A stretch of 18,528 nt of DNA from Scleroderma bovista. Taxonomy: Eukaryota; Basidiomycota; Agaricomycetes; Boletales; Sclerodermataceae. This document shows positions 9,019 to 18,451 of the stretch, piece after piece (positions within the stretch are counted from its first letter, which is position 1; each line of letters starts with the position of its first letter). Below the pieces are notes generated by a model. The model saw only the letters and a program-made list of their open reading frames with translations, had not been told where the DNA came from and did no database searches. The stretch is from contig JAYMGJ010000717.1 of the NCBI GenBank assembly GCA_037178675.1, positions 1 through 18,528 of the forward strand. Reading direction: 5' to 3'. The position numbers and the translations under genes were made by a program.

Positions 9019-10841
9019 ATGTTTTCATCCTTCGCGGTTCGCACAACCACGGGAAGGGCGAATACGGGCGCAACTGGCAGCCAATCAGCTTCTCTGTCTG
9101 TCGGTGGGCCCAGAGGTTCAGTGAATGGGAAGCAACGCGAAGGAGGCCGTGTCTCTTCAGTTGTCACGAGCACGAGGTCTTCCAAAGCATCAGGTAATGT
9201 CAGACCGACTATGGTGGAGTCGTCTGTGGGCAGCAAACGGAGACGCTTCTCTGACTCCGAGGACGAACTGCAACCAGTTTCTGCCAGCCTCTCGCAATCG
9301 AGGAGTGGTGGCAACAATCCTCCCGTCGCTGGATCCACGACGCTTGAGCCTTCTCGTATACAGCAGATGAAGAAAATCGCACAGAAGATGGCTGAAGACG
9401 GTGGTGTTCCCATTGAGAAATTGAAACCGTTCATTGAGGTATGTTGTATCACTACGCACGTCAATTGTTCTAATCAGTTGCCACGCAGCTCGGCGACATT
9501 TTCCTAATGCTGGTAGACATCAAAGTGTCTCTACTTCGTTTGGTTCCGGATGACGAGACGGAAGCGTCTGCGGCCAAAAGCCTCATCAACTCGAAAGACT
9601 TTTCCGTAAGTCGTTTGTATTTTTAAACTACATTCAAGTTTATTTCCATCATGTCAGAGTTTCCTCAAAAGCAGACTTTTTGCTTGCCTGCTGTCGCCCA
9701 ATCTCACGGCATATCTGACTGATGCTAACCCTCACATCATGGTAAGTCGCTACTAACTTTAGGTTACTTCTACTCACGCAGTTACAGGAGTTTATTCAGC
9801 AACATATGGATGTGTTCAAGGTCACGAAGATTATGTTTGAGGACCCGGAAGTTCACGCGTTTCTCGGAAAAATGGTTGCAAGGTTGTTGACGACCATCCG
9901 AGGCCAGATCAAGAGCGGGGTAAGTGCTACCGCAATATTTTGATCTTGCTAACTTCCATTTAAGCTGGTCAAGTCGCTTTTCCGTCGCTCAAGCATCATG
10001 GATGTCCTTCAGCGCCTTACTTGTTCCAGTTGCAGTCATATTGATATTGACACTTCGCACTGGCATCGCGCCGCATTTTTAGTAAGTCATCAAAAATAGC
10101 TACTGATTTTCTACTAAACAATGACCATTCCAGCGTACTTGCCTCCGAATTTTCCTGATGAATCTCCACGACTTTCGAGATCATCCGCTCACAGAACTTT
10201 ACTCCCCTTCCATCATAGATTTCATGCGCCCTACTCTTCGCGTATACGTTTCAGGATGGCTTGGCTTTGACATTGAAGTGGTGAACAACAATATGGATAA
10301 TGCTGATACTGATGAGTCGCCTGACTTTCAAGGCATGCCAGTTGAAGGCGTGGATGATGAACCACACATGTCTGATGACGATGCGGAGGGGATTTCTGAC
10401 AATGAACATTCTGCGGAGGTCAACAACGATGCTGGATTCCAGGAGGGCTTGGCCACAGACGGAGACAGAGGGAGTGACAAGGAGGATAATTTCCACTATA
10501 CCCCTGAGGGTTCTGAATCACCCATAAATTTCCGCCCCAAGGACTATTGGAAATATGCTGACGCTTGTCTCGATGCCGTCCGGAGGCGTGCCCATAAGGC
10601 GTCGTCAAACAAGGATGAATATCAGATCGCGTATGCAAGGTAAGTTATTGTCTACAGTTATTGTACAAAGCTAATTTTCTACAGCATCTTTGTCCAATAT
10701 CTTCAGGCGGATCTTTGCGATTTTCCTGGCCGCAAGAAAGTTCTCAAGTTGCTGAAGTCGGATGTCCAGGATGTTATCGCTGCCACTGACACCAATAGCA
10801 CATCTTGGCAGAACACTATCCAGTCACAATTAGTCTGGTGA
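9019..10841 (+). CDS. Unknown 512-residue protein, seven exons, apparently intact
   Basis: Exons 9019-9438, 9489-9605, 9658-9741, 9782-9919, 9965-10081, 10134-10639 and 10685-10841 join without a stop. All six introns are 40-52 bp and start GTAAGT or GTATGT; the third could instead end at 9787. The first ATG of the open frame is at 9019; upstream residues would need a GTG start. The protein begins with a Ser/Gly/Arg-rich disordered segment (to about residue 100) containing the basic cluster SKRRR, a possible nuclear signal. A helical middle follows (IQQMKKIAQKMAEDGG, LGDIFLMLVDIKVSLLRL), then a CSSCSH motif, an acidic Asp/Glu-rich stretch (exon 6) and a conserved-looking end, YWKYADACLDAVRRRA ... 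TSWQNTIQSQLVW. The ending resembles a family of uncharacterised mushroom proteins, from memory. Function is unknown. High CpG content and intact splicing contrast with the neighbouring relics. Confidence 0.8.
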
Positions 10842-11616
10842 ATGCTAGATCTTTTTTTACAATCCTTCGCACCATCTCTTTCAACCCTTCCCCCATTTTA
10901 ATTACTACATTGTAGATACTATTGTGTTATGCCGCTCGAATGACAGTGATTTGTTTGCATTTTATTTGTTGCAGAGGTGATACACCCATGACATATGATG
11001 GATGACATTAAGCCAACATACCCTCAACAATGTTGAACAGACATAATACATTGACACACCCATGACAATGGCACCATGGTACAAACTAACTATCCACAGG
11101 GTGATATCACTGCTACAAACTTCCGGGACACTGAATAAATGTCCCTGTCTGCATGAAAAATTAACTACATTGCTCGACACCGAATCTGAGCCGTGTTTAC
11201 ATACTCCGAACCTGACTGAGAGCCCAGGGAGACCAGATTAGGTGATGCTACTAAGTTCAATTCCAATAACCTAAGGCACACACGCGTGGAAAAGTACAAG
11301 ATTGACTGAACCGTGGCGTCAGCTGGACACCTGCCGTGGTTGACATAATCCTGATGTCTTTGGCAACTGGCCGTGTATGTGGTTGTTGTTTGCACAGGTT
11401 TGTTTTCGTCATGGGCAGATGATGATCCAGGACTTGAGTAGATCGAGACTAGTAGCTGGGCGTGAAAATGAAGATCACATGGGCTGAGGCCTAACCAAAA
11501 TTGACATTCTAGTACGTAAGGAGGCACGAGTGTAGGGATAGAATATGGTCTTCGCGGGAGGAGCCGGAGCGGGCGTCGTCTCTCTTTCTCGACGCCCGTC
11601 ATCACCCCGGCTGCTC
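10842..11616. other. Intergenic; no gene recognised
   Basis: A short repeated phrase, ACACCCATGACA, occurs at about 10983 and 11055. Minus-strand frames here (for example 11165-11629) have no recognisable motif. The 5' end of the retrotransposon probably lies somewhere in 11165-11620, but no terminal repeat could be matched by eye to the right flank. Confidence 0.45.
11570..11598. repeat. Perfect 9-bp stem hairpin upstream of gag
   Basis: CGGGCGTCG at 11570-11578 is the exact reverse complement of CGACGCCCG at 11590-11598, with an 11-base pyrimidine loop. It sits in the 5' leader of the tyrosine-recombinase retrotransposon and could be a structural or terminal feature of it. Confidence 0.6.
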
Positions 11617-11721
11617 GTAAGTCCTGCACTACTCAGCACTCGTTTTTTCGACACACCTCGAGCACCACAGTCGGGACGTTATTTCCTTTTTCCTTTCCGT
11701 CCAACTCTCTACTCTCTTTAG
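11617..11721 (+). other. Possible 5' leader intron of the retrotransposon
   Basis: GTAAGT at 11617 and a pyrimidine-rich tract ending CTTTAG at 11721 frame a 105-bp intron candidate that ends 11 bases before the gag ATG. The signals are good, but no transcript evidence is available. Confidence 0.35.
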
Positions 11722-11732
11722 GATCGCACGAG

Positions 11733-12621
11733 ATGGATGCGCCACTCGATCCCATACAGCTGGACTTCTACAGGCTGCTCCAAGTACTGCTACAAAACCC
11801 GGACTTTAACCCGGCCCAAGCAGCAGCAGCGCTTCAACAGGAGTGGGAGCAACAACGAATGGAGAGAGCAGGACAGCAACCAGAGCAACAAAACCAAGGA
11901 GGCGAGAACGGGCACGGCCCACAAGAAGACCAACGTCAACCTCCCCCAGAACAGGGACAGGGCCCAGACCAGCGGCCCCCCCCCGGACCCTCTTCCAGCC
12001 CCTCCCCACCTTCCACCTGCGCCCGAGGAGCGACCGGCGGCGAAGGAGGCGGAAGCCCTCACGTTCAACCCAGACAAGACTGTAGCCTCCTCCATCCAGC
12101 GGCGCCCCTCCGAGTACGCCATCAAGCGTCTCGAAGCTTTCAAATATGTGCCACTGTGGTATTTCACGCTAGAAGGCCTAGCAGAAGCGGCGAGAGTCCT
12201 ACGCCAGAACAACGCCAAAGAATCTCTAGCACTAACTCAGGAAACAGGAACCGGCCTGTCTCTCCGCCCTACCCTGTCAATATCCGCCTCCAAGTTTGCC
12301 AAGTATGACCACAACTTAACTTTCTCTGAATTTCTCTTCGCAAAGAATAATTTTCTGACCCATATTGAGCGGGCCAAGTGGCCGGGTCCAGTAGTCGACT
12401 CCTTCAACTGGTTCTTTTATAACCTAGAAACTCATGTGCTCCGGCAAGAAGAGAGCCGAGGAGAGAGGGTCCTACTACATTATGCCAGTCGTGTCAGAAC
12501 CAACTGGCACGATGCTTCCCCTGCGGAATGCTTCAATATAGCAGCGATAAATGAGAACCTCATGAACTCAATTGCTCGTGAACTAGACTCGAAAGATGTT
12601 GGAAGAGGTGTAGCACGGTGA
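11733..12621 (+). pseudogene. Gag, capsid part, frameshifted at a C9 run
   Basis: The N-terminal part, starting MDAPLDPIQLDFYRLLQ, is in the frame of 11733 and is Gln/Pro-rich. The capsid-like part, containing FAKNNFLTHIERAKWPGP, WFFYNLETH and FNIAAINENLM, is in the next frame and runs to 12621. The two join if one base is dropped from the nine C bases at 11976-11984. With eight C the reading would be a single frame of about 296 codons. The capsid motifs match those I remember from mushroom elements of this class. A GTGAGC donor at 12618 may start an intron, so the stop at 12621 may not be the true end. An assembly error or strand slippage in the C run are both possible. Confidence 0.7.
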
Positions 12622-12909
12622 GCTTTTTGAATCGCCTAATTTAAGACCGGACATTGACAGCGCTCCCTCCCTCTTTTCTCCCCACCCTTCCCCTGTGGAT
12701 GCCTCACATGGCATGCGTGCGTGCATGCGTTTCAGACACCGGTTCCCCCCCTTTTTTTCTTGACGCTTTTGCCATCTCCGATACACTCTGCCTTTGCCCT
12801 CCACCCCTCCTTCTTCCTGCGTGCGTTATGTGTTTCCCACTCTGCGTCCTGCGTCATATGGCAATGTTGCCCCCCCACGAATTCAAACGGAATTTAAAAA
12901 TGAAATAAA
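12622..12909 (+). other. Pyrimidine-rich spacer or intron between capsid and zinc-knuckle parts of gag
   Basis: About 290 bp with strong C/T runs on the plus strand and no plausible coding content, flanked by gag pieces that share one frame. A GTGAGC donor lies at 12618, with CAG acceptors at 12660 and 12735. I could not find an acceptor that restores the zinc-knuckle frame cleanly. It may be an intron or an untranslated spacer before a separate ATG at 12910. Confidence 0.4.
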
Positions 12910-13470
12910 ATGCATCACCATGACCTCATGTCGAACACACTGGACGACACGCACAGCCTGGAACACAGCTCTAAAGGCGGCACCCAGCCCCAGTATGACA
13001 GAGGCAGGACAAATGACCGCCGCCCCAACAGGCGTCAACGGTCACGCTCCCTCTCATGCGGTGACCTCTCCCCTGAGGAGTCGCGCCGAAAAGGACGTTT
13101 CCAGAGGACCTCCCCTCACAACCGTAGCCGCTCCCGATCAAGGAAGAACAACTCGAGGTCACCCAAGAGATCACGGCGATTTCGTGCCCAAGCCAGGCCA
13201 CCATGCCCCATCTGTCTCAGTCGCGAAGATCACGAACTCCCTTGCAAGGCTCGCGAATTGTGGGACAAATCGGCCAGCACAGTCAGCTCCTGGAACCAAC
13301 AGGGCGGACTCGTCAACGCAGATGGAAAAACCCTACGCTGGGATTTCCAGCGACCAGGAGGTTGCCACAGCAGAAACCACAGGCATGAATGTGCGGGATG
13401 TGGGAGCTCCCAACACGGGGCCAATAACTGCCCATCCGCACAACCAGCTCGCAACCCGGCTTCGCAGTAG
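12910..13470 (+). CDS. Gag nucleocapsid-like ORF: Ser/Arg-rich with two zinc knuckles
   Basis: This 186-codon frame starts at an ATG with good context. The first half is basic and Ser/Arg-rich (RSRSRSRKNNSRSPKRSRR), as expected for nucleic-acid binding. A knuckle variant CPICLSREDHELPC (C-x2-C-x5-H-x3-C) follows, then a Cys/His-rich segment, then a canonical CAGCGSSQHGANNC (C-x2-C-x4-H-x4-C) near residues 165-178. It is in the same frame as the capsid part upstream and overlaps the 5' part of the pol frame. It may be a separate protein or the 3' exon of gag. Confidence 0.65.
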   Translation: MHHHDLMSNTLDDTHSLEHSSKGGTQPQYDRGRTNDRRPNRRQRSRSLSCGDLSPEESRRKGRFQRTSPHNRSRSRSRKNNSRSPKRSRRFRAQARPPCPICLSREDHELPCKARELWDKSASTVSSWNQQGGLVNADGKTLRWDFQRPGGCHSRNHRHECAGCGSSQHGANNCPSAQPARNPASQ

Positions 13471-15322
13471 AGTGCAAACACCATACCATCCAGAGGCTTG
13501 GAAGCATTTCGTTACCTTACACAATTTAATCGGCCTATATGCACATATCCCACTCTCTTTAACTAATGGCTTCTTTGTTCGCGCCCCAGCAATAGCTACT
13601 ACCTTCACCCCCCCTAACCACCCATCCATTGTTTTAAATTACTCCGCTTTCCAAAGCATAATCGAGGCGGAGTTCACCAAAGGGCGCTACATTGGCCCAT
13701 TCTCTCCGACCGCACTCGAGAGCCTAATAGGCCCTTTCCAATCCTCTCCGTTATCCATAATCCCCAAGCCCGGGAAACCTGGGAAATTTCATCTCATTCA
13801 GAATCTCTCATATCCTCGCAACCCCACACCACAAGATTGACCCGCAATAAACACCCTGGTGGACTCTCACCTCTTCCCCTGTGCGTGGGGAACTTTCGTG
13901 ACAACATGTACCCTCATCGCCTCGCTCCCCCTGGGCACACAAGGAGCAACCCGCGATGTAGCTGAAGCATATCGGACCATACCCCTCCATCCCTCCCAGT
14001 GGTCAAGTTTAGTAGTTCGTATTGATGACGACCCACCCACTTTTGTGGTAGATACAGCATTATGCTTTGGTTATGGCCCTTCAGCTGGCGTATATGGTGA
14101 ACTACGTGATGCAGGCTTAGACATAATGCGTGCCCAGGGGATCGGCCCTATCATCGCATGGGTGGACAACCACCTCTTCTTCCGTCTGCCCAGGACCTCA
14201 ATCAGAGCCTACAACTCTTGGCGAACCCATACCGCTGATATAATCACACAGAATGGGGGACGGACCCATGAAAGATGCAGGATATGGTTCAAAGGACGTG
14301 AACTTGCAGACGGGACTCACGAAGAGTTTGCTGAGGATTGTTCCAGGCCACTGAGAGACTTCCCCCGTCCTGAGGAGCCAGCAGCGGACTCAGATGATGA
14401 CCAGTATGCCTACAATTTTAGCGACATCAATTCAATCTCTTACCAGCTGGGGATCCCTTTGGAAGCATCTAAAGACACCCCCTTCTCCTCCAAACCAGTC
14501 TACTTGGGGTTCGAATGAGATTTACAGCGTAAGACGGTTTGCCTAACAGAACACAAATGGCAGAAGTACACCACTGCAATCCACCAGTGGCTACAATCAC
14601 CGTGCCATCCGCTCAGCGATGTGGAGAAGTTGTATGGCAAGCTGTCTCACGCAGCTTTAGTAATCCCTGAGGGCAGCGCGTACCTCATGTCCCTGCAGGC
14701 CATGTTAGGGATGTTTGGTGACAGGCCCTTTATGCCACGCACACAGCCACGCGAAACTACAAAAGACCTGGGCTGGTGGCTCCGCGCACTGGAAAACCCC
14801 ACCCACCTCCCCATCCCTCACACTCCCACATCCCTCGACTTGAATGCTTTCTCCGATGCCTGTACCTCCTTTGGCATCACAATCACAATCACAGGCAGAT
14901 GGCGGGCCTGGCGTCTGCTCCCAGGCTGGGATTCAGACAGCCGGGATATCGGGTGGGCAGAAAGCATCGGTTTCGAATTCCTAATCCGCACGCTGCTAAT
15001 ACTCGACAGCTCCACCACACCGCTTACGGTTTATGGAGACAATCAAGGGGTCATCGAAGCATGGCGGGCAGGACGCAGCAGGAACAAACCTACCAACACA
15101 ACTTTCAAACGGATTCACGCTGCACTGTGGTCCCCCCCGCGTCGTGTCTTTGCAAAATATGTTCCTAGCAGACACAATCCAGCCGACGGCCCCTCCCGTG
15201 GCCTCTACCCCACCTCCCGTGCATCGCTCCCCTGGTTTCCCATCCCCCCCGACATCAAACGTTTCATTTGCGACTACGATGACACCAAACACCTCCCTCT
15301 CGGCATCCAGAATCAACTTTGA
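13440..15322 (+). pseudogene. Pol: reverse transcriptase and RNase H, two in-frame stops, WVDN active site
   Basis: The start given is where recognisable homology begins; the same frame is open from 12794. RT motifs in order are KGRYIGPFS, LIGPFQSSPLSIIPKPGK, LIQNLSYPRNP, then RDVAEAYRTIPLHPSQW with the first catalytic Asp at 13955-13957, then WVDNHLFF (14159-14182) where relatives have WVDD. RNase H follows: SDA (Asp at 14855), AES, YGDNQG (Asp at 15038) and HNPADGPSR. TGA codons at 13838-13840 and 14516-14518 interrupt the frame; the second stands where relatives have Trp (YLGF-x-W-DL). The Asp-to-Asn change fits G-to-A on this strand, that is TCG to TTG on the other. The element is therefore predicted not to reverse-transcribe by itself. 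Pol overlaps the zinc-knuckle frame upstream and the recombinase frame downstream. Confidence 0.85.
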
Positions 15323-16493
15323 CCAGCCAGCTCCCCAGCCACCAGCTGCCAACGTGACCAACCCTACTGCTTATCCCCCCAATCTAACACCTAAACCATC
15401 CGACCTGCGCCCTCATTGTTCGGCCCGAGACCGCATCACCCTGTGGCTTCCCCACCCCAATTCCATCATGATGCATGGCCCCCAAATCCCTGCAGCAGCA
15501 AGAGACAAAGTTCGAGCGGTAACCCTGCATGCCTGGGCAGACTCAACCAAGTCATCTTATGGCGCCGGCCTGTTAGTTTTCCACGTTTTCTGTGACAGCC
15601 ATGACATCCCTGAGCGAGAAAGAGCGCCAGCCAACTCAGCGCTCATCTCCCGTTTTATTTCATCACTAGCTGGCTATTATTCAGGGCAAACGATTCAAGG
15701 ATACGTCTATGGCATTCGGGCATGGCACACTCTGAACGGCTTGCCCTGGTCCCTCCACAAGGACCACATCGCCGCAATCCTGAAAGGGGCCATCAAGCTC
15801 GCGCCCCCCTCCACAAAGCAAGACCTTCGGCAGCCGATCACTGTCGAAATCATCGCAGCCATCCACTCACGCCTCACCAACAGCCCTTTAGACACAGCGT
15901 TCTACACTTGCCTCACCACCCTTTTTTATACCGCCGCCAGGGTTGGTGAATTCACAGTTCGCCAACGCAACTCATTCAACCCGGCAGAGAACATCACACC
16001 CGCGGGAATCTGGGTAGAGACAGACCGGAATAATCTTAAAACTACGGTTTTCTCTCTCCCTCGCACAAAGTCGAGCCTATCAGGAGAAGAGGTTCAATGG
16101 GCTGCACAGAACGGCCCAACAGACCCACAGGCAGCGCTTGACGCCTACTTGGCCATCAACAACCCGCCAACCAACGGACCACTCTTCGCATACAAGGATG
16201 GTGACCGGCACAAACCCCTAACGAAATCCACCTTCATTAAGACCCTTAAGAATACGGCTAGGGCAGCTGGCTACCATGCTGTACAAGGCCATGGGATCAG
16301 GATAGGCGCGACTCTCGAATACCTCCTGAGGGGGGTCCCCTTCGAAGTCATGAAAGTCGAGGGCCGCTGGGCCAGTGACGCGTTCCATTTGTATTTGCGC
16401 AGACATAATCAGATTCTCGCACCGTACATACAAGCCATGCCAGCGGGCATGGCAATGGAGTTTGCCAGGCTTGCGATGCTGCCCGTGCGTTGA
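15159..16493 (+). CDS. Tyrosine recombinase of the retrotransposon
   Basis: The frame is open from 15033; the ATG at 15159 is preferred because it sits at the end of pol and removes 42 residues that only shadow RNase H. This gives 444 residues overlapping pol by 164 bp. After a Pro-rich linker come the core-binding domain (ADSTKSSYGAGLLVFHVFCD) and the catalytic domain: ARVGEF with Arg at 15939-15941, HGIRIG with His at 16290-16292 and Arg three residues on, GRW, and HLYLRRH with the nucleophile Tyr at 16392-16394. The full catalytic set is present and no stop interrupts it. It should cut and rejoin DNA to integrate circular element copies. No zinc-finger or homing motif was seen at the C-terminus (MLPVR end). 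Confidence 0.9.
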   Translation: MFLADTIQPTAPPVASTPPPVHRSPGFPSPPTSNVSFATTMTPNTSLSASRINFDQPAPQPPAANVTNPTAYPPNLTPKPSDLRPHCSARDRITLWLPHPNSIMMHGPQIPAAARDKVRAVTLHAWADSTKSSYGAGLLVFHVFCDSHDIPERERAPANSALISRFISSLAGYYSGQTIQGYVYGIRAWHTLNGLPWSLHKDHIAAILKGAIKLAPPSTKQDLRQPITVEIIAAIHSRLTNSPLDTAFYTCLTTLFYTAARVGEFTVRQRNSFNPAENITPAGIWVETDRNNLKTTVFSLPRTKSSLSGEEVQWAAQNGPTDPQAALDAYLAINNPPTNGPLFAYKDGDRHKPLTKSTFIKTLKNTARAAGYHAVQGHGIRIGATLEYLLRGVPFEVMKVEGRWASDAFHLYLRRHNQILAPYIQAMPAGMAMEFARLAMLPVR

Positions 16494-17279
16494 ACTCCTT
16501 TTACAGTGAGTCTCCCTCCTATAGACTGGGTGGCCGAGTCCCAGCTCGACGCGTCAGGCGACTACAATCCGGGAACCGCAGCTGACCTCACCCGTCCAGG
16601 ACCCAGCCTCACGGCCGGAAGGCGCTGCGCGCCCTCGCCCACATCCTGCATAGCATTCATAGCACATCATCATTGTCCGTAGTAGTTCATTTTATCTATC
16701 CCTTGCCTTCAGCCTCACTCCTCTGAGCTCCTACGACCAGCAAAGATAAGCATAAAACTTAACTATGTACTTGAACTTTAGCGGCGTTCAATGGGACTGA
16801 CCCTTTTAAGTACTCTCAGAACCACACAGGCCGCTGTTCTGGAATTGTGGGGTTCCGGGGTCCTGAACGCCATGAGGCTCACCCTCAAATTTCAGTGAAG
16901 CGGGGAGCATCTGACCAAGGTTCAGTAACTTTTAGTTTAGACTTGTGCTGAGATGCGTTGGTACCTCACCCTGATGCGAATAGCACCGGTGTCACACCTG
17001 CATGTGACCTGTACCCGTCTCCATCCAGAATCGGAGTCCTGGACGAGGCTAAGGCAGCCAACCCAAAGCGGGTGCGCAGGAGGAATCTACTCGCAGGTCA
17101 GTCAAATGGTTGTGATGGGATCGAGTCTCACTATCGAATGCAGATGCGCGACTAGGAGAGCGCCATGATCAGCCTAGCAGTGCTGTATCGTGGGAATCGA
17201 GGTGAGCAGCTCACAGTTCGCACCTCCTCAATTACTTCAACAATATACCTGGGAGCCGTCAGGTCTAGATTGGCACAAC
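16494..17279. other. 3' flank of the retrotransposon; no gene recognised
   Basis: The element's right terminus should lie within this stretch. A tight palindrome GGCGCTGCGCGCC occurs at about 16621-16633. Short overlapping frames around 16953-17168 have no recognisable motif. No sequence here could be matched by eye to the region left of gag. Confidence 0.45.
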
Positions 17280-18375
17280 GACAACCGCGGCGGCAGCGAC
17301 GGCACCAGCACTAGCACCATGACTCGCATGACAATAGCAACGGTGACGACACGAACGACCACCCCATCACCAGCATCCACACGACGGTGGCAATGGCAAT
17401 GATGGCACTAGCACTCGCACGACAATGGCGACGGCGACGATATGAGCTACCACTCAAGCACTAACACCACCGCCATTCACTAGTATCCCCAGCTATCGCC
17501 ATGACCACAACACACCGACAATTTCGGTGACCAACACAAGTAAGTATATACCCTGATGCCAACGACAACCATCACCACCAGCACGATGACGGCGATGGCG
17601 ACGCAGCCACCACCACGACCACCCTGCTATCTGCATCGATGGCGCGACCTCCACCACGTGGACGACGACGACGACCAACACCACCTGCGTCAACATGAGG
17701 ACAACCACAACTACCAGCATTGACGACGCCACAGACACCAGCACGACGACAATGAAGACGAGCACAAAAACGGCGACAGCGATGACACGAACGGCCACCC
17801 TTGCACCTGCACCAACCCACGCACGACGACGACAACACGAACGACCATGCCAGTACAAACATGAACCCATCACAACAACCACCAGCACGATGATGATGAC
17901 CTGCGTCGACGATGCGGCCACCACCGCCCTGCTACCTGCGTCAACGACACAATCTCACGACCACCTGGACGACTACGACGGTGACCACCACCAATCGCAC
18001 TGCAGCACGACGTCGACATGACGCCCATGGCAAATGCCACAACAACACGACACCAAGGTGGGATGACAGTGCCAGCGACGTACAGGTACATCAATGACGA
18101 CGACCGTGAACGCAGGTATTAACTATTAGCTATGTAGTAGTACCACAATGATCACCACCAGCACCATCACTCATACGACAACGGCGACGACAACAACACG
18201 AACAACCGCCCCAACGCCAACACCAGCACCAATATCCGCACGACAACCACGACCAGCACCCCCAGCACGGCAGCCAGCAGCACCCGCACCCGCACGACAA
18301 CGGTGGCGACGACACGAACGACCACCCCGGCACCAACATCACCACCATTACCCACACGACGACGATGACTAGCCA
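17280..18375. repeat. Degenerate CAC/GAC/ACC triplet-rich array
   Basis: About 1.1 kb is made of ACGAC, CACCACC, CAGCACG and ACACGAACGACC words, strongly A/C/G-biased on the plus strand. A longer period is hinted at: ACCACCAGCACGATGA occurs at about 17574 and 17879, and each is followed some 60 bp later by CCACC-x-CCCTGCTAYCTGC. ACACGAACGRCCA recurs near 17350, 17787, 17836 and 18312. Frames on both strands through it (Thr-rich on plus, Val/Trp/Cys-rich on minus) are repeat translations rather than genes. Confidence 0.8.
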
Positions 18376-18434
18376 GTAGCTACTACTACCTTGTGTATTA
18401 TCTATACAGTTCATACTCTAACTATATCCCAGAA

Positions 18435-18451
18435 CCCTTGTGTAACAAGGG
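18435..18451. repeat. Perfect 7-bp stem hairpin
   Basis: CCCTTGT GTA ACAAGGG forms a perfect 7-bp stem with a 3-base loop in otherwise AT-rich sequence with no gene. Its role is unknown. The rest of 18376-18528 holds nothing else that I recognise. Confidence 0.5.

Larger units (their letters stand above)
11733..16493 (+). mobile_element. Tyrosine-recombinase (DIRS/Ngaro-type) retrotransposon, decayed
   Basis: The gene order is gag with zinc knuckles, reverse transcriptase plus RNase H, then tyrosine recombinase, with no integrase or aspartic protease. This is the signature of tyrosine-recombinase retrotransposons, which insert through a circular intermediate rather than a DDE integrase. The coordinates given are the coding span only; true ends lie outside it. 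Split direct repeats or inverted terminal repeats with an internal complementary region would be expected, but I could not identify them by eye. The element is GC-rich with C-rich codons. Gag and pol are damaged, while the recombinase frame is open. Confidence 0.85.

Noticed and set aside
11165..11629. 154-residue minus-strand ORF left of the retrotransposon
   Set aside because: No recognisable motif or splice context; it overlaps the element's leader and hairpin.
12794..13440. N-terminal 215 residues of the frame that leads into pol
   Set aside because: They overlap the zinc-knuckle frame and show no conserved motif; recognisable RT homology begins near 13440.
11165..17279. LTRs or terminal repeats around the retrotransposon
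   Set aside because: I compared the flanks by eye and found no convincing direct or inverted match; a computed alignment is needed.
17493..18414. Minus-strand ORFs rich in Val, Trp and Cys (17493-17924, 18130-18414)
   Set aside because: Direct translations of the triplet-rich array.
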